Assembly (NCBI GenBank): GCA_018362895.1
Contig: JAHALR010000007.1
Coordinates: forward strand, 1 to 64,000
Direction: 5' to 3'
Length of the DNA stretch: 64,000 nt
DNA from: Clostridium sp.
GTDB taxonomy: Bacteria; Cyanobacteriota; Vampirovibrionia; Gastranaerophilales; Gastranaerophilaceae
How positions within the stretch are numbered: the first letter of the stretch is position 1; the number at the start of each line of letters is the position of its first letter. The translations under genes were made by a program, and so were the position numbers. The notes under the pieces were generated by a model. That model saw nothing but the letters and a program-made list of their open reading frames with translations. It searched no databases and had not been told where the DNA came from. Below are positions 33,446 through 42,756 of this stretch, in pieces.

Positions 33446-33979
33446 ATGGAAGAAAACAATAACAATTTTAAAGAATGTCATTGTGAAGAACATAAGGCAG
33501 AACACTGGGTAAAATTTGCACTGTTATTATTAGGACTGTTTCTCGCCTGTTATCTTGCGGTATATTATGTGCTTGATCAAATGAGACATTCTTATTACAT
33601 ACCCTCACGAATGGACAACATAGACAAAATTTTGCAAGAACAGGACAAATTGTTCAATGAAATGACCACATTCCCAATGCATTACAATGCAATGATGAAT
33701 GTAAAAAGCCCTGTTGAAACATATAAAGATGATGAAAATGATGCCTATAAAGTCATAGTAGACTTAAAACCATTCAACGACAACCCTGATAATATTAATG
33801 TTGACATAAAATCTAATCGAGTCAGCATTTCAGGTGAAGAAGAAAAATCAGGGAAAAATTCAGAAAATGTTTATGCATTTTCACAAAGTTTTGTTTTACC
33901 CGAAAAAATAAAAACAAATAAAGTAAAAAAAGAAAAATCAGGACACAAATATATCATCACTCTGCCAATAGATGATTAA
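33446..33979 (+). CDS. Membrane-anchored small heat-shock (Hsp20/alpha-crystallin)-like protein
   Basis: The 177-residue protein has a Cys/His-rich cytoplasmic start (KECHCEEHKAEH) and one membrane span (about 21-43). A linker follows, then an alpha-crystallin-like domain (about 88-177). Within it, YKVIVDLKPFNDNPDNINVD, NRVSISGEEE and the SFVLPEKIKTNKVKKEKSG pattern follow the Hsp20 strand order. Membrane anchoring of this chaperone fold is uncommon. By topology the domain would face the periplasm or outside. A strong AGGGGG precedes the ATG. Confidence 0.7.
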   Translation: MEENNNNFKECHCEEHKAEHWVKFALLLLGLFLACYLAVYYVLDQMRHSYYIPSRMDNIDKILQEQDKLFNEMTTFPMHYNAMMNVKSPVETYKDDENDAYKVIVDLKPFNDNPDNINVDIKSNRVSISGEEEKSGKNSENVYAFSQSFVLPEKIKTNKVKKEKSGHKYIITLPIDD

Positions 33980-33984
33980 TAAAG

Positions 33985-34018
33985 AAAAAAGCTGTCAGAT
34001 AAACCTGACAGCTTTTTT
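33985..34018. terminator. Bidirectional terminator after the sHSP-like gene
   Basis: AAAAAAGCTGTCAG and its complement CTGACAGCTTTTTT form a long stem with a short loop. It lies between two convergent genes. Confidence 0.92.
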
Positions 34019-34021
34019 ATA

Positions 34022-36538
34022 TTAACCTGCATAAATTTTTGATAACATCTGAAATATTTGCGTAGCTGTTTCATCACCTGAATTCTTATCAGGATGGAAT
34101 TTTACTGAAAGTTTTCGGTAATTTACTTTTGACATTTTTCTCAAAGCATCAACCGGCATTTCAAGTACATCTGCAAGCTGTTTAAGTTCTGTACTATTTA
34201 AAGAAGAAATACCGCGGCTATTAACTTTATCCGCAATGGATTTAAATGCTTGCGGATTTTGTTTTGCCCAGTTCAAACCTTGAGGAAGGTCTGATGTGAA
34301 TGAAGCTTTGTATTTAGTAAATAACTCTTTCAGACCACCTTTTGATTGAAGAGCTTTACTAAGCTCAGCCGGGGACATTTTTGACAATTCTGCCCTGCTC
34401 ATTTTTGTAATATCAACAAGTTTAGACATATCAGCATTTGAGATTTTACCGCTTTGGATAGCTCTTTCTATGTCAGCAATATCGTCTAAAGATAAATCTC
34501 TGGCATTTTTTGCCGCACGAGCAGCTGCTGCCGCAGCATCATCAGCACTGTTCGCAGCCGTATTGCCCGCTGTCGAGCTTGCAGTTCTGCCTGTTGATGC
34601 ACCGGTACTACCTGCTGATGCAGACCCGGAAGTGCCTGTTGCACTTGACGTGGAAGAAGCACCTGTGCTGCTTCCTGCCTGTGGTTTTGGTAATGTTCTT
34701 GATGCTGCAACTGCCGCATCATCAGCTGAGTTAGCTGTGGTGCTTCCTGCTGCTGAACCGGCAGTAGTACCTGAAGAACCTGCTGCCGAACCCGAAGTTC
34801 CTCCGGCTGCACCTCCTGTCGGTGTTTTTGGAAGAGCCTTTGCTGCCGCATTTGCGGCATCATCTGTTGTTGAGCTGAGCAGCCCCTTTGTTGCATTAGC
34901 TGCATCATCGGCACTGTTCGTAACAGCGGGTGTTACTGACTTGCCGGTATTAGCAGCAGTTGTTCCTGTTTTTGACAACATATTGCCTGCTCCTTTGAGC
35001 AAACCAGCAGTGGCAGCAGAAACAATAGCCTCTTTACCTGCTTTATTTACGATTTTTGTCATATTTTCCGCATTAACATCACCATCTATGTCATTAGTAG
35101 CAAGATCTGCTGTTTCTGCGGCGACACTTGAAACAAAAGTCGTACCGCCTGCCACGGCTGCTGTAACAGCGAGTGAAGCTCCGCCTGTTGCGACTGCTGC
35201 TACACCTGAAACAACGCCGACTGTAACCCCTTTTACAACATTTCCGCCCGTTTCTTGAGATTCATTGTATTTTACAACACGATTTGTTATGTCATTTTGA
35301 GAAAGCTCTTTATAAATGGCATCAAATTTTGCCTTATCACCACTGTTCAACGCGGCCTTTAATTCATTCAGCTTACTTTTATAAGCCTCCAAATCAGCTC
35401 TGACGTGATCCTCGGTATTGGTTGAACCAAAAAATCCGGCAATTGCATCAGCCGTATTAGCAGCCCAGCCGTCTTTTTTGACCTGAGCATCAAATGAACG
35501 CTTTGCTTCATTAAAAGCTGTTGCAAGTTTATTGTATTGTTCTCTCGAGGAGGCCATTTTTTTATTTCTTTCAATAGCAGCATCTTTTTTAGCTACTTTT
35601 GCCGCATCAAGAATTGTTCCATCATGAGCAACCAGATATTTATTGCCTTGCTTATCTACCGCCCAATATCTGCCATTTTCTGCCTTTTCACCAGTCGGTT
35701 TCAACTTCAAATGTCTTCCTTCACTGCCGTCTTTGTTACGATAAAAAGCATCCACTGTATATTTAGCATTTTCAGCAGCTTCTCTACGTTTTTGTGCCTG
35801 TTTATTATAAATACCGATTTGTTCCGAAGCATTATCCAAATCGCCTAGATCAACCCCAAGTTTGACTTTAGAACCGACAATAAGATATTCTGTACCTTTC
35901 GACGTCTTTTTTACAGCACCAGGATTGTTTTTTTCAAACTCGGCTTTTGCTGCGGCAATATCTTCTTTTGTCGGATTTTCTATGCCTTTTTCTGCAAGAA
36001 TTCGTTTTATCAAATTATTGTAACTTTCACCATTTTGCACTGTATAATCAAACGAAGTTGGTTTAACTTCAAGAGGCTTAACTTCAATTTCAGGTTTTTT
36101 AATTTCAACCGGGTCGGGTTTTAAATCTTCAGCAATTTTACGCATTTGTTCAAGATTTGCTTCCTGAAGCAACCTTTGCTGCGTACCTACTTTAGTATCA
36201 TTCTTTGTCAATTTTGTAATCTGTTTAATAAATGCTTTCAAATCTTTTGCTTTGACATTCAGATTTGTCATTTCATTAAACATAGCAGCCCCTGCCTCGA
36301 GTTCTTTTTTCGACAGCTTTCCATCACCGTCATCAAGTTTTGAAAACGCATCCATAGCCTTTGCAAGCTCAAGATCATTAAGTTTGTTATCACCGTTAAG
36401 ATCAAATGCTTTAAAAATATCAATGAGCTTTTTATTTTTTTTGCTCATTTCCTCTAAATCAACACCCTCTGAAGAAACCTGTGTCAGGTCATATTTTTGA
36501 CCGTCTGAAATTTTTAAATCTTTGTTAAACATTCCCAT
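34022..36538 (-). CDS. EF-hand / LysM-like / J-domain multidomain protein
   Basis: The start at 36538 is preferred because AAAGGTG lies upstream at correct spacing. An ATG 15 bases earlier is possible. The 838-residue protein begins with two calcium-binding EF-hand loops (DLNGDNKLNDLE and DDGDGKLSKKE). A LysM-like segment follows (YTVQNGESYNNLIKRI). A middle with a glycine-zipper-like hydrophobic stretch (GVTVGVVSGVAAVATGG) then leads to a long Ala/Ser/Gly/Thr region with repeated SADDAA units. The last 50 residues look like a J-domain core ending KFHPDKNSGDETATQ, with the HPD triad that stimulates Hsp70. A C-terminal J-domain fused to EF-hands and LysM is not a combination I know. No signal peptide is seen. 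Confidence 0.75.
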   Translation of the reverse strand: MGMFNKDLKISDGQKYDLTQVSSEGVDLEEMSKKNKKLIDIFKAFDLNGDNKLNDLELAKAMDAFSKLDDGDGKLSKKELEAGAAMFNEMTNLNVKAKDLKAFIKQITKLTKNDTKVGTQQRLLQEANLEQMRKIAEDLKPDPVEIKKPEIEVKPLEVKPTSFDYTVQNGESYNNLIKRILAEKGIENPTKEDIAAAKAEFEKNNPGAVKKTSKGTEYLIVGSKVKLGVDLGDLDNASEQIGIYNKQAQKRREAAENAKYTVDAFYRNKDGSEGRHLKLKPTGEKAENGRYWAVDKQGNKYLVAHDGTILDAAKVAKKDAAIERNKKMASSREQYNKLATAFNEAKRSFDAQVKKDGWAANTADAIAGFFGSTNTEDHVRADLEAYKSKLNELKAALNSGDKAKFDAIYKELSQNDITNRVVKYNESQETGGNVVKGVTVGVVSGVAAVATGGASLAVTAAVAGGTTFVSSVAAETADLATNDIDGDVNAENMTKIVNKAGKEAIVSAATAGLLKGAGNMLSKTGTTAANTGKSVTPAVTNSADDAANATKGLLSSTTDDAANAAAKALPKTPTGGAAGGTSGSAAGSSGTTAGSAAGSTTANSADDAAVAASRTLPKPQAGSSTGASSTSSATGTSGSASAGSTGASTGRTASSTAGNTAANSADDAAAAAARAAKNARDLSLDDIADIERAIQSGKISNADMSKLVDITKMSRAELSKMSPAELSKALQSKGGLKELFTKYKASFTSDLPQGLNWAKQNPQAFKSIADKVNSRGISSLNSTELKQLADVLEMPVDALRKMSKVNYRKLSVKFHPDKNSGDETATQIFQMLSKIYAG

Positions 36539-36683
36539 ACGCACACCTTTCATTCCTAAAAATACTAGTAGTGTGAATATCGAAATTATTCCTATATTAC
36601 TTTAAGAAAAAAAAGAAAACTTTCCCTACCTATCCTATCCTATTAACGATTATGAAAAGGTTTACAGGTTTTGTAAATATTTT

Positions 36684-37280
36684 TTAAGATAATATTAACG
36701 GTTTCAGCTTGAAGAGTTCTTTGAACTCGCCTGTTTTCAAAACAGATTCAATTCCGCTCAAAATATTCTCTAAGTCATTGTCTGAAAGTTTTTTTAGCTC
36801 TGGCGGAAGTTTTAGCTCAGAAGTATTTTTTGTATTCACCAAAAAATTATTAGAAACCAAAAATTCTTTATAAACATTCATTACTTGATACCAATCATCA
36901 GGAATATTGCAATTTTTACCCAGATAATATTTACAGTCTTTCTTCAATTTATCCAAATATGATATAGCATAATTAACTTCAAAAAGCATTTCATCTTCGT
37001 TTACAGCTTTTCCAAGATAATCATTCTCCAAAATTTCTTTAGGTTCTTTATCAAATTTTTGTGAAATATATGAAGCCCATAACAAACATCCCAAATAAAA
37101 CCCAACCGTATGTTCAATGAGTTTCAAAATTTGAGGATAAACAGTTTGAAATTTGAATTTTCTTTGATGCATTGCTTTCATAGAAAAAATAACATTATAA
37201 ACAGCATCTATGTTAGTCGCAAAAGCCAGTGTATACTTAGAATAGCCAGGATCAAACAAAACACCTTTAGAAAAATCCAT
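36684..37280 (-). CDS. Hypothetical protein (198 aa)
   Basis: The 198-residue protein has no membrane segment or domain I recognise. The N-terminal half is aromatic-rich (DPGYSKYTLAFATNIDAVYN) and the C-terminal half helical (LKKLSDNDLENILSGIESVL). It stands alone between the J-domain gene and the divergent activase gene. GGTGGAGA precedes the ATG. A real gene by composition and codon use, function unknown. Confidence 0.65.
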   Translation of the reverse strand: MDFSKGVLFDPGYSKYTLAFATNIDAVYNVIFSMKAMHQRKFKFQTVYPQILKLIEHTVGFYLGCLLWASYISQKFDKEPKEILENDYLGKAVNEDEMLFEVNYAISYLDKLKKDCKYYLGKNCNIPDDWYQVMNVYKEFLVSNNFLVNTKNTSELKLPPELKKLSDNDLENILSGIESVLKTGEFKELFKLKPLILS

Positions 37281-37352
37281 ATATCTCCACCTTTTCCATA
37301 TAGAATTAAGTCAACAGAAACATTATATCTTTATTCAAATCAAAAATAAAGT

Positions 37353-37381
37353 TTGAACTTCAAGTGTGTTTTGTTTATATT
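37353..37381 (+). promoter_or_regulatory. Promoter of the activase-type ATPase gene
   Basis: TTGAAC (37353-37358) and TATATT (37376-37381) are separated by 17 bases and end 26 bases before the start codon. Confidence 0.65.
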
Positions 37382-37407
37382 AAAAGTAAATTTTAAAAGA
37401 GGTGAAT

Positions 37408-38412
37408 ATGGCATTAAATGTATATTTAGGGATAGACGTTGGTTCTGTAACAACAAAACTTGCGCTGGTTGATGAATCAGGAAAATTTGTTGACAGCTAT
37501 ATGCTCAGAACCTCCGGAAAACCTGTTCTTGCAGTTCAAGAGGGAATGAGAGAATTATCCAAAAAAGCACTTTGTGAGTACAATATTCAAGGTGTTGGTA
37601 CAACAGGAAGCGGAAGAAACCTTGCCGGAGCTCTCGTTGGTGCTGATGTTATCAAAAATGAAATCACAGCCCATGCTGTTGCAGCAAGCACTTATGTTCC
37701 AGGAGTTCAAACTATTCTTGAAATCGGCGGACAGGACAGCAAAATAATTATTTTAAGAGACGGAATTGTTACAGATTTTGCAATGAATACTGTTTGTGCG
37801 GCAGGTACCGGAAGTTTTCTAGATCAACAGGCAAACAGATTAAATGTACCAATTGAAAAATTTGGTGAAACAGCACTTAAATCAACAAATCCTGCTCGTA
37901 TTGCCGGAAGATGCGGTGTATTTGCAGAAAGCGATTTGATTCACAAACAACAACTGGGTTATCCTGTCGAAGATTTGCTTTATGGACTTTGCCAGGCACT
38001 TGTCAGAAACTATCTGAGCAATCTGGCTCTTGGCAAAGAACTTTTGCCTATTGTTACTTTTCAAGGCGGTGTAGCAACCAACTCTGGCATGGTTAAAGCT
38101 TTTGAAGAAGCTCTGAACACAAAAGTTGTTGTTCCGGCAAATCACCAGACAATGGGAGCTATCGGTGCTGCACTTCTGGCTATGGAAAATCATCAATACA
38201 CAGAAAATCCAACAAAATTCAAAGGTTGGAAAGTAGGTAATATGCACTTTAACTCAATCACAAACCAATGCACCGGCTGTTCAAATAACTGTGAAGTTAT
38301 CACAATTGTTGAAGGAGAAATGCCTGAAGAGCATCCCAAAGATATCAAAGACATAAAAGGAAATATTATCGCCAGATGGGGCGGCACTTGCGGAAAATGG
38401 GATATTTCATAA
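37408..38412 (+). CDS. Acyl-CoA dehydratase activase-type ATPase (BcrAD/BadFG/HgdC family)
   Basis: This is an ASKHA-fold ATPase of the family that activates 2-hydroxyacyl-CoA dehydratases and benzoyl-CoA reductases by ATP-driven electron transfer. The ATG at 37408 follows AGAGGTG. Key segments are GIDVGSVTTKLALVD, EIGGQDSKIIIL, NTVCAAGTGSFLD, GRCGVFAESDLIHKQQLG and QGGVATNSGM. VCAAGTGSFLD and GRCGVF hold the cysteines that ligate the bridging 4Fe-4S cluster of activators. A C-terminal Cys cluster (QCTGCSNNCEV) is extra. No dehydratase subunits are adjacent, so the partner is unknown. Confidence 0.88.
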   Translation: MALNVYLGIDVGSVTTKLALVDESGKFVDSYMLRTSGKPVLAVQEGMRELSKKALCEYNIQGVGTTGSGRNLAGALVGADVIKNEITAHAVAASTYVPGVQTILEIGGQDSKIIILRDGIVTDFAMNTVCAAGTGSFLDQQANRLNVPIEKFGETALKSTNPARIAGRCGVFAESDLIHKQQLGYPVEDLLYGLCQALVRNYLSNLALGKELLPIVTFQGGVATNSGMVKAFEEALNTKVVVPANHQTMGAIGAALLAMENHQYTENPTKFKGWKVGNMHFNSITNQCTGCSNNCEVITIVEGEMPEEHPKDIKDIKGNIIARWGGTCGKWDIS

Positions 38413-38432
38413 AAATATAAAATTCGATTAAC

Positions 38433-38469
38433 AAAAACAGGGTTTTGGATATTGCAAAACCCTGTTTTT
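38433..38469 (+). terminator. Terminator after the activase gene
   Basis: AAAAACAGGGTTTTG (38433-38447) pairs perfectly with CAAAACCCTGTTTTT (38455-38469). It isolates the following HNH cassette from upstream transcription. Confidence 0.92.
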
Positions 38470-38505
38470 ATAAGCTTTTCGACATATTTTATATGTAAAT
38501 AAAAA

Positions 38506-38534
38506 TTAACAAATTAACAAAAAATTTATATTAT
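38506..38534 (+). promoter_or_regulatory. Promoter of the split-HNH cassette
   Basis: TTAACA (38506-38511) and TATTAT (38529-38534) are 17 bases apart. The expected transcription start is about 12 bases before the first ATG, and no Shine-Dalgarno sequence precedes it, so the first gene would have a very short leader. Confidence 0.5.
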
Positions 38535-38552
38535 TGTTTTTTAATAAACATC

Positions 38553-39920
38553 ATGATGATATTACCAATAATGCAGGGAAATTATTGCAAAGTCCTAAAC
38601 AAAACATCACAAGAAAACAAAAGGACTGATATAAATAAGCCTTTTAAAACAGGCTTAAGTGCTGATACAATTTCATTTAAACGGCGTATAGAAGGACCTT
38701 TTATCAGAGATATGAGAGAATTACCAAATCTGAATTGTGCCTGCTGCGGAATTAAAATGATGAAAAACAGTGATGCAAGCAACTTTCTTAACAAAAAAAT
38801 ATATTATCCTGCGGATATCGCATTAAAAAGAATAAAAACAGAGCAATATTTTAAAGAGAGCAAAGCCTCCAATGAAATGAAACTAGCCTACGCATACCTT
38901 AAAAAAGTAGCTGAACGATATCCAACCCTCACAATAGATGACATTCTTGCAAAAAGAACGGTAAAAACAGCTCGGCAAGCTATGCCCAAAGAGGTAAGCA
39001 AGGCCTTCGACGAAATCAGAGAAATGACAAAATTGGTTGCTCATAACTCAAAAGATATGATTTGCGCAATAAATGAACTAAATCCACACTTTCACAAGCT
39101 TGAGAAAAAAGTTTTCATTGAGCTGCAAAAGCTGTCTCATGAATACCCAGATGAAACTTTTTATGAAATACTTAATAAGTCACATATCTATAACTACTAT
39201 TTGCAGAACCTCAGAAAAAAAGAAATCGATATTCTGAATAAAGTTTCTTTTGTAGTTGAGAACTCAGAACCAACATTGAAAAATGAAATTGAAAAAAGAG
39301 TAGAAAGCGCAAAAGATATTTTCAAAAACGAAAGTCAGGACATCTATCATAAAAGAGGGCGTGTTATTGCAATGTTTACAGATTATTTAAAAACAAAACA
39401 AACATTGCCGGAATCCAAGGAGATAATAAAAATTATAAATGAACTGCCCGATTCCAAAACAGATGTTGATGCATTTATGATTAAAGGCTCTCAAAAAAGT
39501 TCAAACGCAATAGCAGAAATTCTCATTAACCGTATAAGAAGCACTTTTGAACACGTGAAACCGCACAGAAGAATCGGAGATAACGGTCCAAACAGCATAT
39601 ACAACTACATAGGCTTGTGCGGAAAATGTAATGGTGAAAGGCAAAGAACAGAATATGACATCTTTGTACTTTCACATCCCGAAATGGTAGAAAATACCCA
39701 AAGACAAATTGATAAAATAATTTATTTTATTAATTCCGGTGTCCTCATCAAACACGATCTTTACCCTGAAAAAATAGAAAAGGCTCTTGATATTGAATCA
39801 AAAGGGAAAATCAAAATCAATATACACAAGCTAAATTTATTAAAAGCTAAAGTCAACAGAACACTAAGACAAAAAGCTTATATAGAAAACAAAAAAAATG
39901 AAAATCACTGCCATAAATAA
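38553..39920 (+). CDS. Split-HNH family protein, cassette copy 1
   Basis: The 455-residue protein has an N-terminal tag (DTISFKRR about 38-45) and then a zinc-knuckle CACCG with Cys62 and Cys65. About 270 mostly helical residues follow, with two copies of a module containing a YPD/YPT-x-ILxK core. The HNH core comes next: FEHVKP with His334, NYIGLCGKCNGER with Asn and Cys-x2-Cys. It ends in a helical tail (HPEM, IDKIIYFIN, YP, ESKGKIKINI) shared by all four copies. The order CxxC...EHxxP...N..LCxxCN is that of HNH endonucleases, but with a large insertion. Metal-dependent nuclease activity is inferred. The start with M-x-I pattern matches the paralogues. Confidence 0.7.
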   Translation: MMILPIMQGNYCKVLNKTSQENKRTDINKPFKTGLSADTISFKRRIEGPFIRDMRELPNLNCACCGIKMMKNSDASNFLNKKIYYPADIALKRIKTEQYFKESKASNEMKLAYAYLKKVAERYPTLTIDDILAKRTVKTARQAMPKEVSKAFDEIREMTKLVAHNSKDMICAINELNPHFHKLEKKVFIELQKLSHEYPDETFYEILNKSHIYNYYLQNLRKKEIDILNKVSFVVENSEPTLKNEIEKRVESAKDIFKNESQDIYHKRGRVIAMFTDYLKTKQTLPESKEIIKIINELPDSKTDVDAFMIKGSQKSSNAIAEILINRIRSTFEHVKPHRRIGDNGPNSIYNYIGLCGKCNGERQRTEYDIFVLSHPEMVENTQRQIDKIIYFINSGVLIKHDLYPEKIEKALDIESKGKIKINIHKLNLLKAKVNRTLRQKAYIENKKNENHCHK

Positions 39921-41217
39921 TTATAACCAATATTACCGCAATAAAACAGAACAAAGACCGCTGTTTTTATACCAACAAATAAACAAACCGCCTTCTGATA
40001 CAATATCTTTTAAAAGAAAAAAAGTAATTACAGACCTTAGGCAAATACCCAATATCACATGTGCCTGTTGTGGAGACGAAACAATTCCCAACCCTACAAT
40101 AGACAAACTATTCCATGACGAAATGTTCTATCCTGCGAATGAAGCAATAGATATACTGAAAAAAGCAGGATATTTCAAAAAGAAAAGTATGACAAAATCA
40201 GAAGCAACAGCCTTCCAATTTTGTGAAACATACTCAAAACTATATAAAGGTCTATATGTAAAAGACATATTTGAAAAAGACAGTATAAGAGAATTGATAA
40301 GATATTATGATGCTGAAACAAGAGAAAATATTGCACGCATCGAATCAATGATGACCAAAGTCTACAAAAATTCGGAACATATGGTAAAAGTTTTGGAGCC
40401 TTATGAACACATAATGCACAAAGCACAAAAAGAAGTTTTCGAATTTTTAAAACAAGAATCACAAAAAACTCCGGAAAAAAACTTTACAGAGATTTTAAAC
40501 AATCCCAGAGTTAAAGAAGATAACCTAAAAAAACTTGAAGAAAAACAGGCTCTCATATTTTCTGATATGGAAAATATCGCATCAGAAATGAGTCCTCAAT
40601 CTTATAAAACAGTACTTCGCCATATTAGAAAAGCAAAAATAATATTTGACAAGCCAAACTCGAAAATATCAAATAAAAGACAACTCGTAATTACAATGTT
40701 TAAAGACCTTGAAGCAGATATTCCCGAAAACGATATAATGCTCAAAATTCTAAGTAAGGTCTACGAACTGCCAAGCTCAAGAAATGATGCCAATTCTTTC
40801 ATAATAAAATATGCTGACAACAACCCTAACGAAATAGCCGACAAGCTTCTCAGGGGGGCAGCTGCAACCATAGAACATGTAAAGCCTAGAAACAGAAAAA
40901 ATGATAATGGAAAAAATGACATTTCAAACTACATTGTACTTTGCGGAAACTGCAACTCCGAAAGAAACCAAATCCCATATTCAGAATTTATAAAATTCCA
41001 TCCTGATATGCCGCAAAATATCCAAAAGTACTTAGACAGAGTTATAAAGTTCATAAACAAAGGTATTTTAATCGGCTATGACAAATATCCTCAACAAATA
41101 AGAAGAGCTGTTGAAGACGAATCAGACAAAAAAATCAATCTAATCTTCAATACTTTAAACATCATTGAAGCAGAAAAGAACAGAAATAGCAAAAAAAGAT
41201 GTTCAGAAGATTTATAA
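39898..41217 (+). CDS. Split-HNH family protein, cassette copy 2
   Basis: This 439-residue paralogue begins 23 bases before copy 1 ends, so translation is coupled. Tag TISFKRKK lies at about 35-42 and the knuckle CACCG has Cys55 and Cys58. The core is IEHVKPRNR with His327, then NYIVLCGNCNSER. The helical insertion has the same two modules and the conserved LPSSRNDANSFIIKY stretch just before the core. All presumed catalytic and zinc residues are kept. No signal peptide or membrane segment is seen, so it acts in the cytoplasm unless exported by an unrecognised route. Confidence 0.7.
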   Translation: MKITAINNYNQYYRNKTEQRPLFLYQQINKPPSDTISFKRKKVITDLRQIPNITCACCGDETIPNPTIDKLFHDEMFYPANEAIDILKKAGYFKKKSMTKSEATAFQFCETYSKLYKGLYVKDIFEKDSIRELIRYYDAETRENIARIESMMTKVYKNSEHMVKVLEPYEHIMHKAQKEVFEFLKQESQKTPEKNFTEILNNPRVKEDNLKKLEEKQALIFSDMENIASEMSPQSYKTVLRHIRKAKIIFDKPNSKISNKRQLVITMFKDLEADIPENDIMLKILSKVYELPSSRNDANSFIIKYADNNPNEIADKLLRGAAATIEHVKPRNRKNDNGKNDISNYIVLCGNCNSERNQIPYSEFIKFHPDMPQNIQKYLDRVIKFINKGILIGYDKYPQQIRRAVEDESDKKINLIFNTLNIIEAEKNRNSKKRCSEDL

Positions 41218-41238
41218 AAATATAATAAAAGGTTGAAT

Positions 41239-42756
41239 ATGCTTAATATATCATCATCAATAACAAATTATACACATATAAAAACAAAACAAGCACAAAA
41301 GCCTCGTTTTGGATACCGTTTGCCACAAGATACATTCACGGATATCCGTGATATTCCAAAGCTTAAATGTGCTATATGCGGTGAAGATATGTTCACTCAG
41401 GAAGATTTGAACCAATTTCTCCAAACCTTCATTCCAAACTCTAAAAGAGCACTGAACAACGAAAAAATGAAACCTTACAGAGAAACCCCCGCCTTTTTAT
41501 ATCTTCTCTCACTTTCTGAAAAATCACCAAACACAAAACTTTCCAACCTCATAAAACAAAACGAAAATCATATTCAAAAATTTGATGAAAAAAATAAAAG
41601 ATATGTCACTGAAATAGCAAACATAGCTGAAACAACAAGCATCAGAGCACCTCAAGCAATAAAAAGATTTGAAAAAATTCGACCGCTGCTTAGCAAGGAA
41701 TCCAACGACATTCTTGATATGCTCGAAATTTATTCATTAAAATACCCTGAAGATTCTTTCTCTGAAATAATTCAAAGACCAGAAGTATTTAAGCGTCACA
41801 ACAAAATGAAAGAAAGAAACGAGAAAGCTGCATTTATTCAAAAAATTAACACATTAAAAAAAATAAAAGCACTATCTGATGCCATGCCGAAAGAAGATAT
41901 AAGAAAAGTAAAAATAGCAAATAATGATGCCCTTGAAAAAATAAATAACCTTTTTTACAAACCCGATTTAAAAAGATTTTTGATAAAAAATATATATCTG
42001 AAGCTTGTTGATGATTGTTCAGACAAAAAAACAGCACGAAAAATACTGAAAGAAAGCAAAAAACTTCCATGTGATTCGGATGTAGTAAACAAATTTCTGA
42101 CAGAATGTGCAAAAGAAAAATTTGATGACAACAACATACTGAAATTAATTGCACAAGATGCAATATCAACATTCGAGCATATTAAGCCCAAAAGCAAAAA
42201 TGGTGAAGACAAACAATCCAACGGAATAGCACTTCACAAACATTGCAACCAAGAACGCTCAAACATTGACTATCCTCTGTTTCTTAGATACAGACCGGAA
42301 ATGAAAACAAACATCAAAAAACAAATAGACAAAGTTATTACATTTATAAACAACAAAAAATTAAAAGACTATGACTCCTATCCCATTGAAGTAAAAGAAA
42401 CTCTCATCAATGAAACCCAAAACAAAATTAATATAAATATTCAAAAATACATAAAATTTAAAGAAATGATATCCATAGCCAGACTTGAAAAAGCGCAAGC
42501 ATCAGTCGAAGAAAACACAAAGAAATATGAAGATGCTGACAAAAAATTGCAAGAAGCAGCTATACGCCTGGAAGAGATTATGAATACAGTACGACAGCTA
42601 AAAAAAGAAAAAGCAAAATGCCTGGCATCCTTTGAAGAAGCAAAAGACTCAATGGAGTTCAGCAAAAATATGTTTGAGAAAGCAGATAATGATTATAAAG
42701 AAGTTCAAACACTTATTGAAAAAGACAAAGAATTGAGTGAAAAAGCAAAAAAATGA
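41239..42756 (+). CDS. Split-HNH family protein, cassette copy 3 with coiled-coil tail
   Basis: The ATG at 41239 follows AAAAGG and gives 505 residues. The tag is changed to PRFGYR (about 22-27). The knuckle is CAICGEDM with Cys44 and Cys47, and the core is FEHIKP with His314. The last knuckle reads ALHKHCNQER, where one Cys is replaced by His, still compatible with zinc. About 85 extra C-terminal residues form a long Lys/Glu/Ala coiled coil missing from the other copies. The glycine before the last knuckle is lost and the loop is shorter, so this copy may be functionally distinct. Confidence 0.65.
   Translation: MLNISSSITNYTHIKTKQAQKPRFGYRLPQDTFTDIRDIPKLKCAICGEDMFTQEDLNQFLQTFIPNSKRALNNEKMKPYRETPAFLYLLSLSEKSPNTKLSNLIKQNENHIQKFDEKNKRYVTEIANIAETTSIRAPQAIKRFEKIRPLLSKESNDILDMLEIYSLKYPEDSFSEIIQRPEVFKRHNKMKERNEKAAFIQKINTLKKIKALSDAMPKEDIRKVKIANNDALEKINNLFYKPDLKRFLIKNIYLKLVDDCSDKKTARKILKESKKLPCDSDVVNKFLTECAKEKFDDNNILKLIAQDAISTFEHIKPKSKNGEDKQSNGIALHKHCNQERSNIDYPLFLRYRPEMKTNIKKQIDKVITFINNKKLKDYDSYPIEVKETLINETQNKININIQKYIKFKEMISIARLEKAQASVEENTKKYEDADKKLQEAAIRLEEIMNTVRQLKKEKAKCLASFEEAKDSMEFSKNMFEKADNDYKEVQTLIEKDKELSEKAKK

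Noticed and set aside
34470..35258. Long open frame (262 codons) antisense to the Ala/Ser/Gly-rich part of the J-domain protein
   Set aside because: It is the complement of repetitive GCx/TCx codons, which leaves stop-free Ala/Val/Pro-rich frames on the other strand. It has no ribosome-binding site and no domain, and the sense frame has recognisable domains on both sides.
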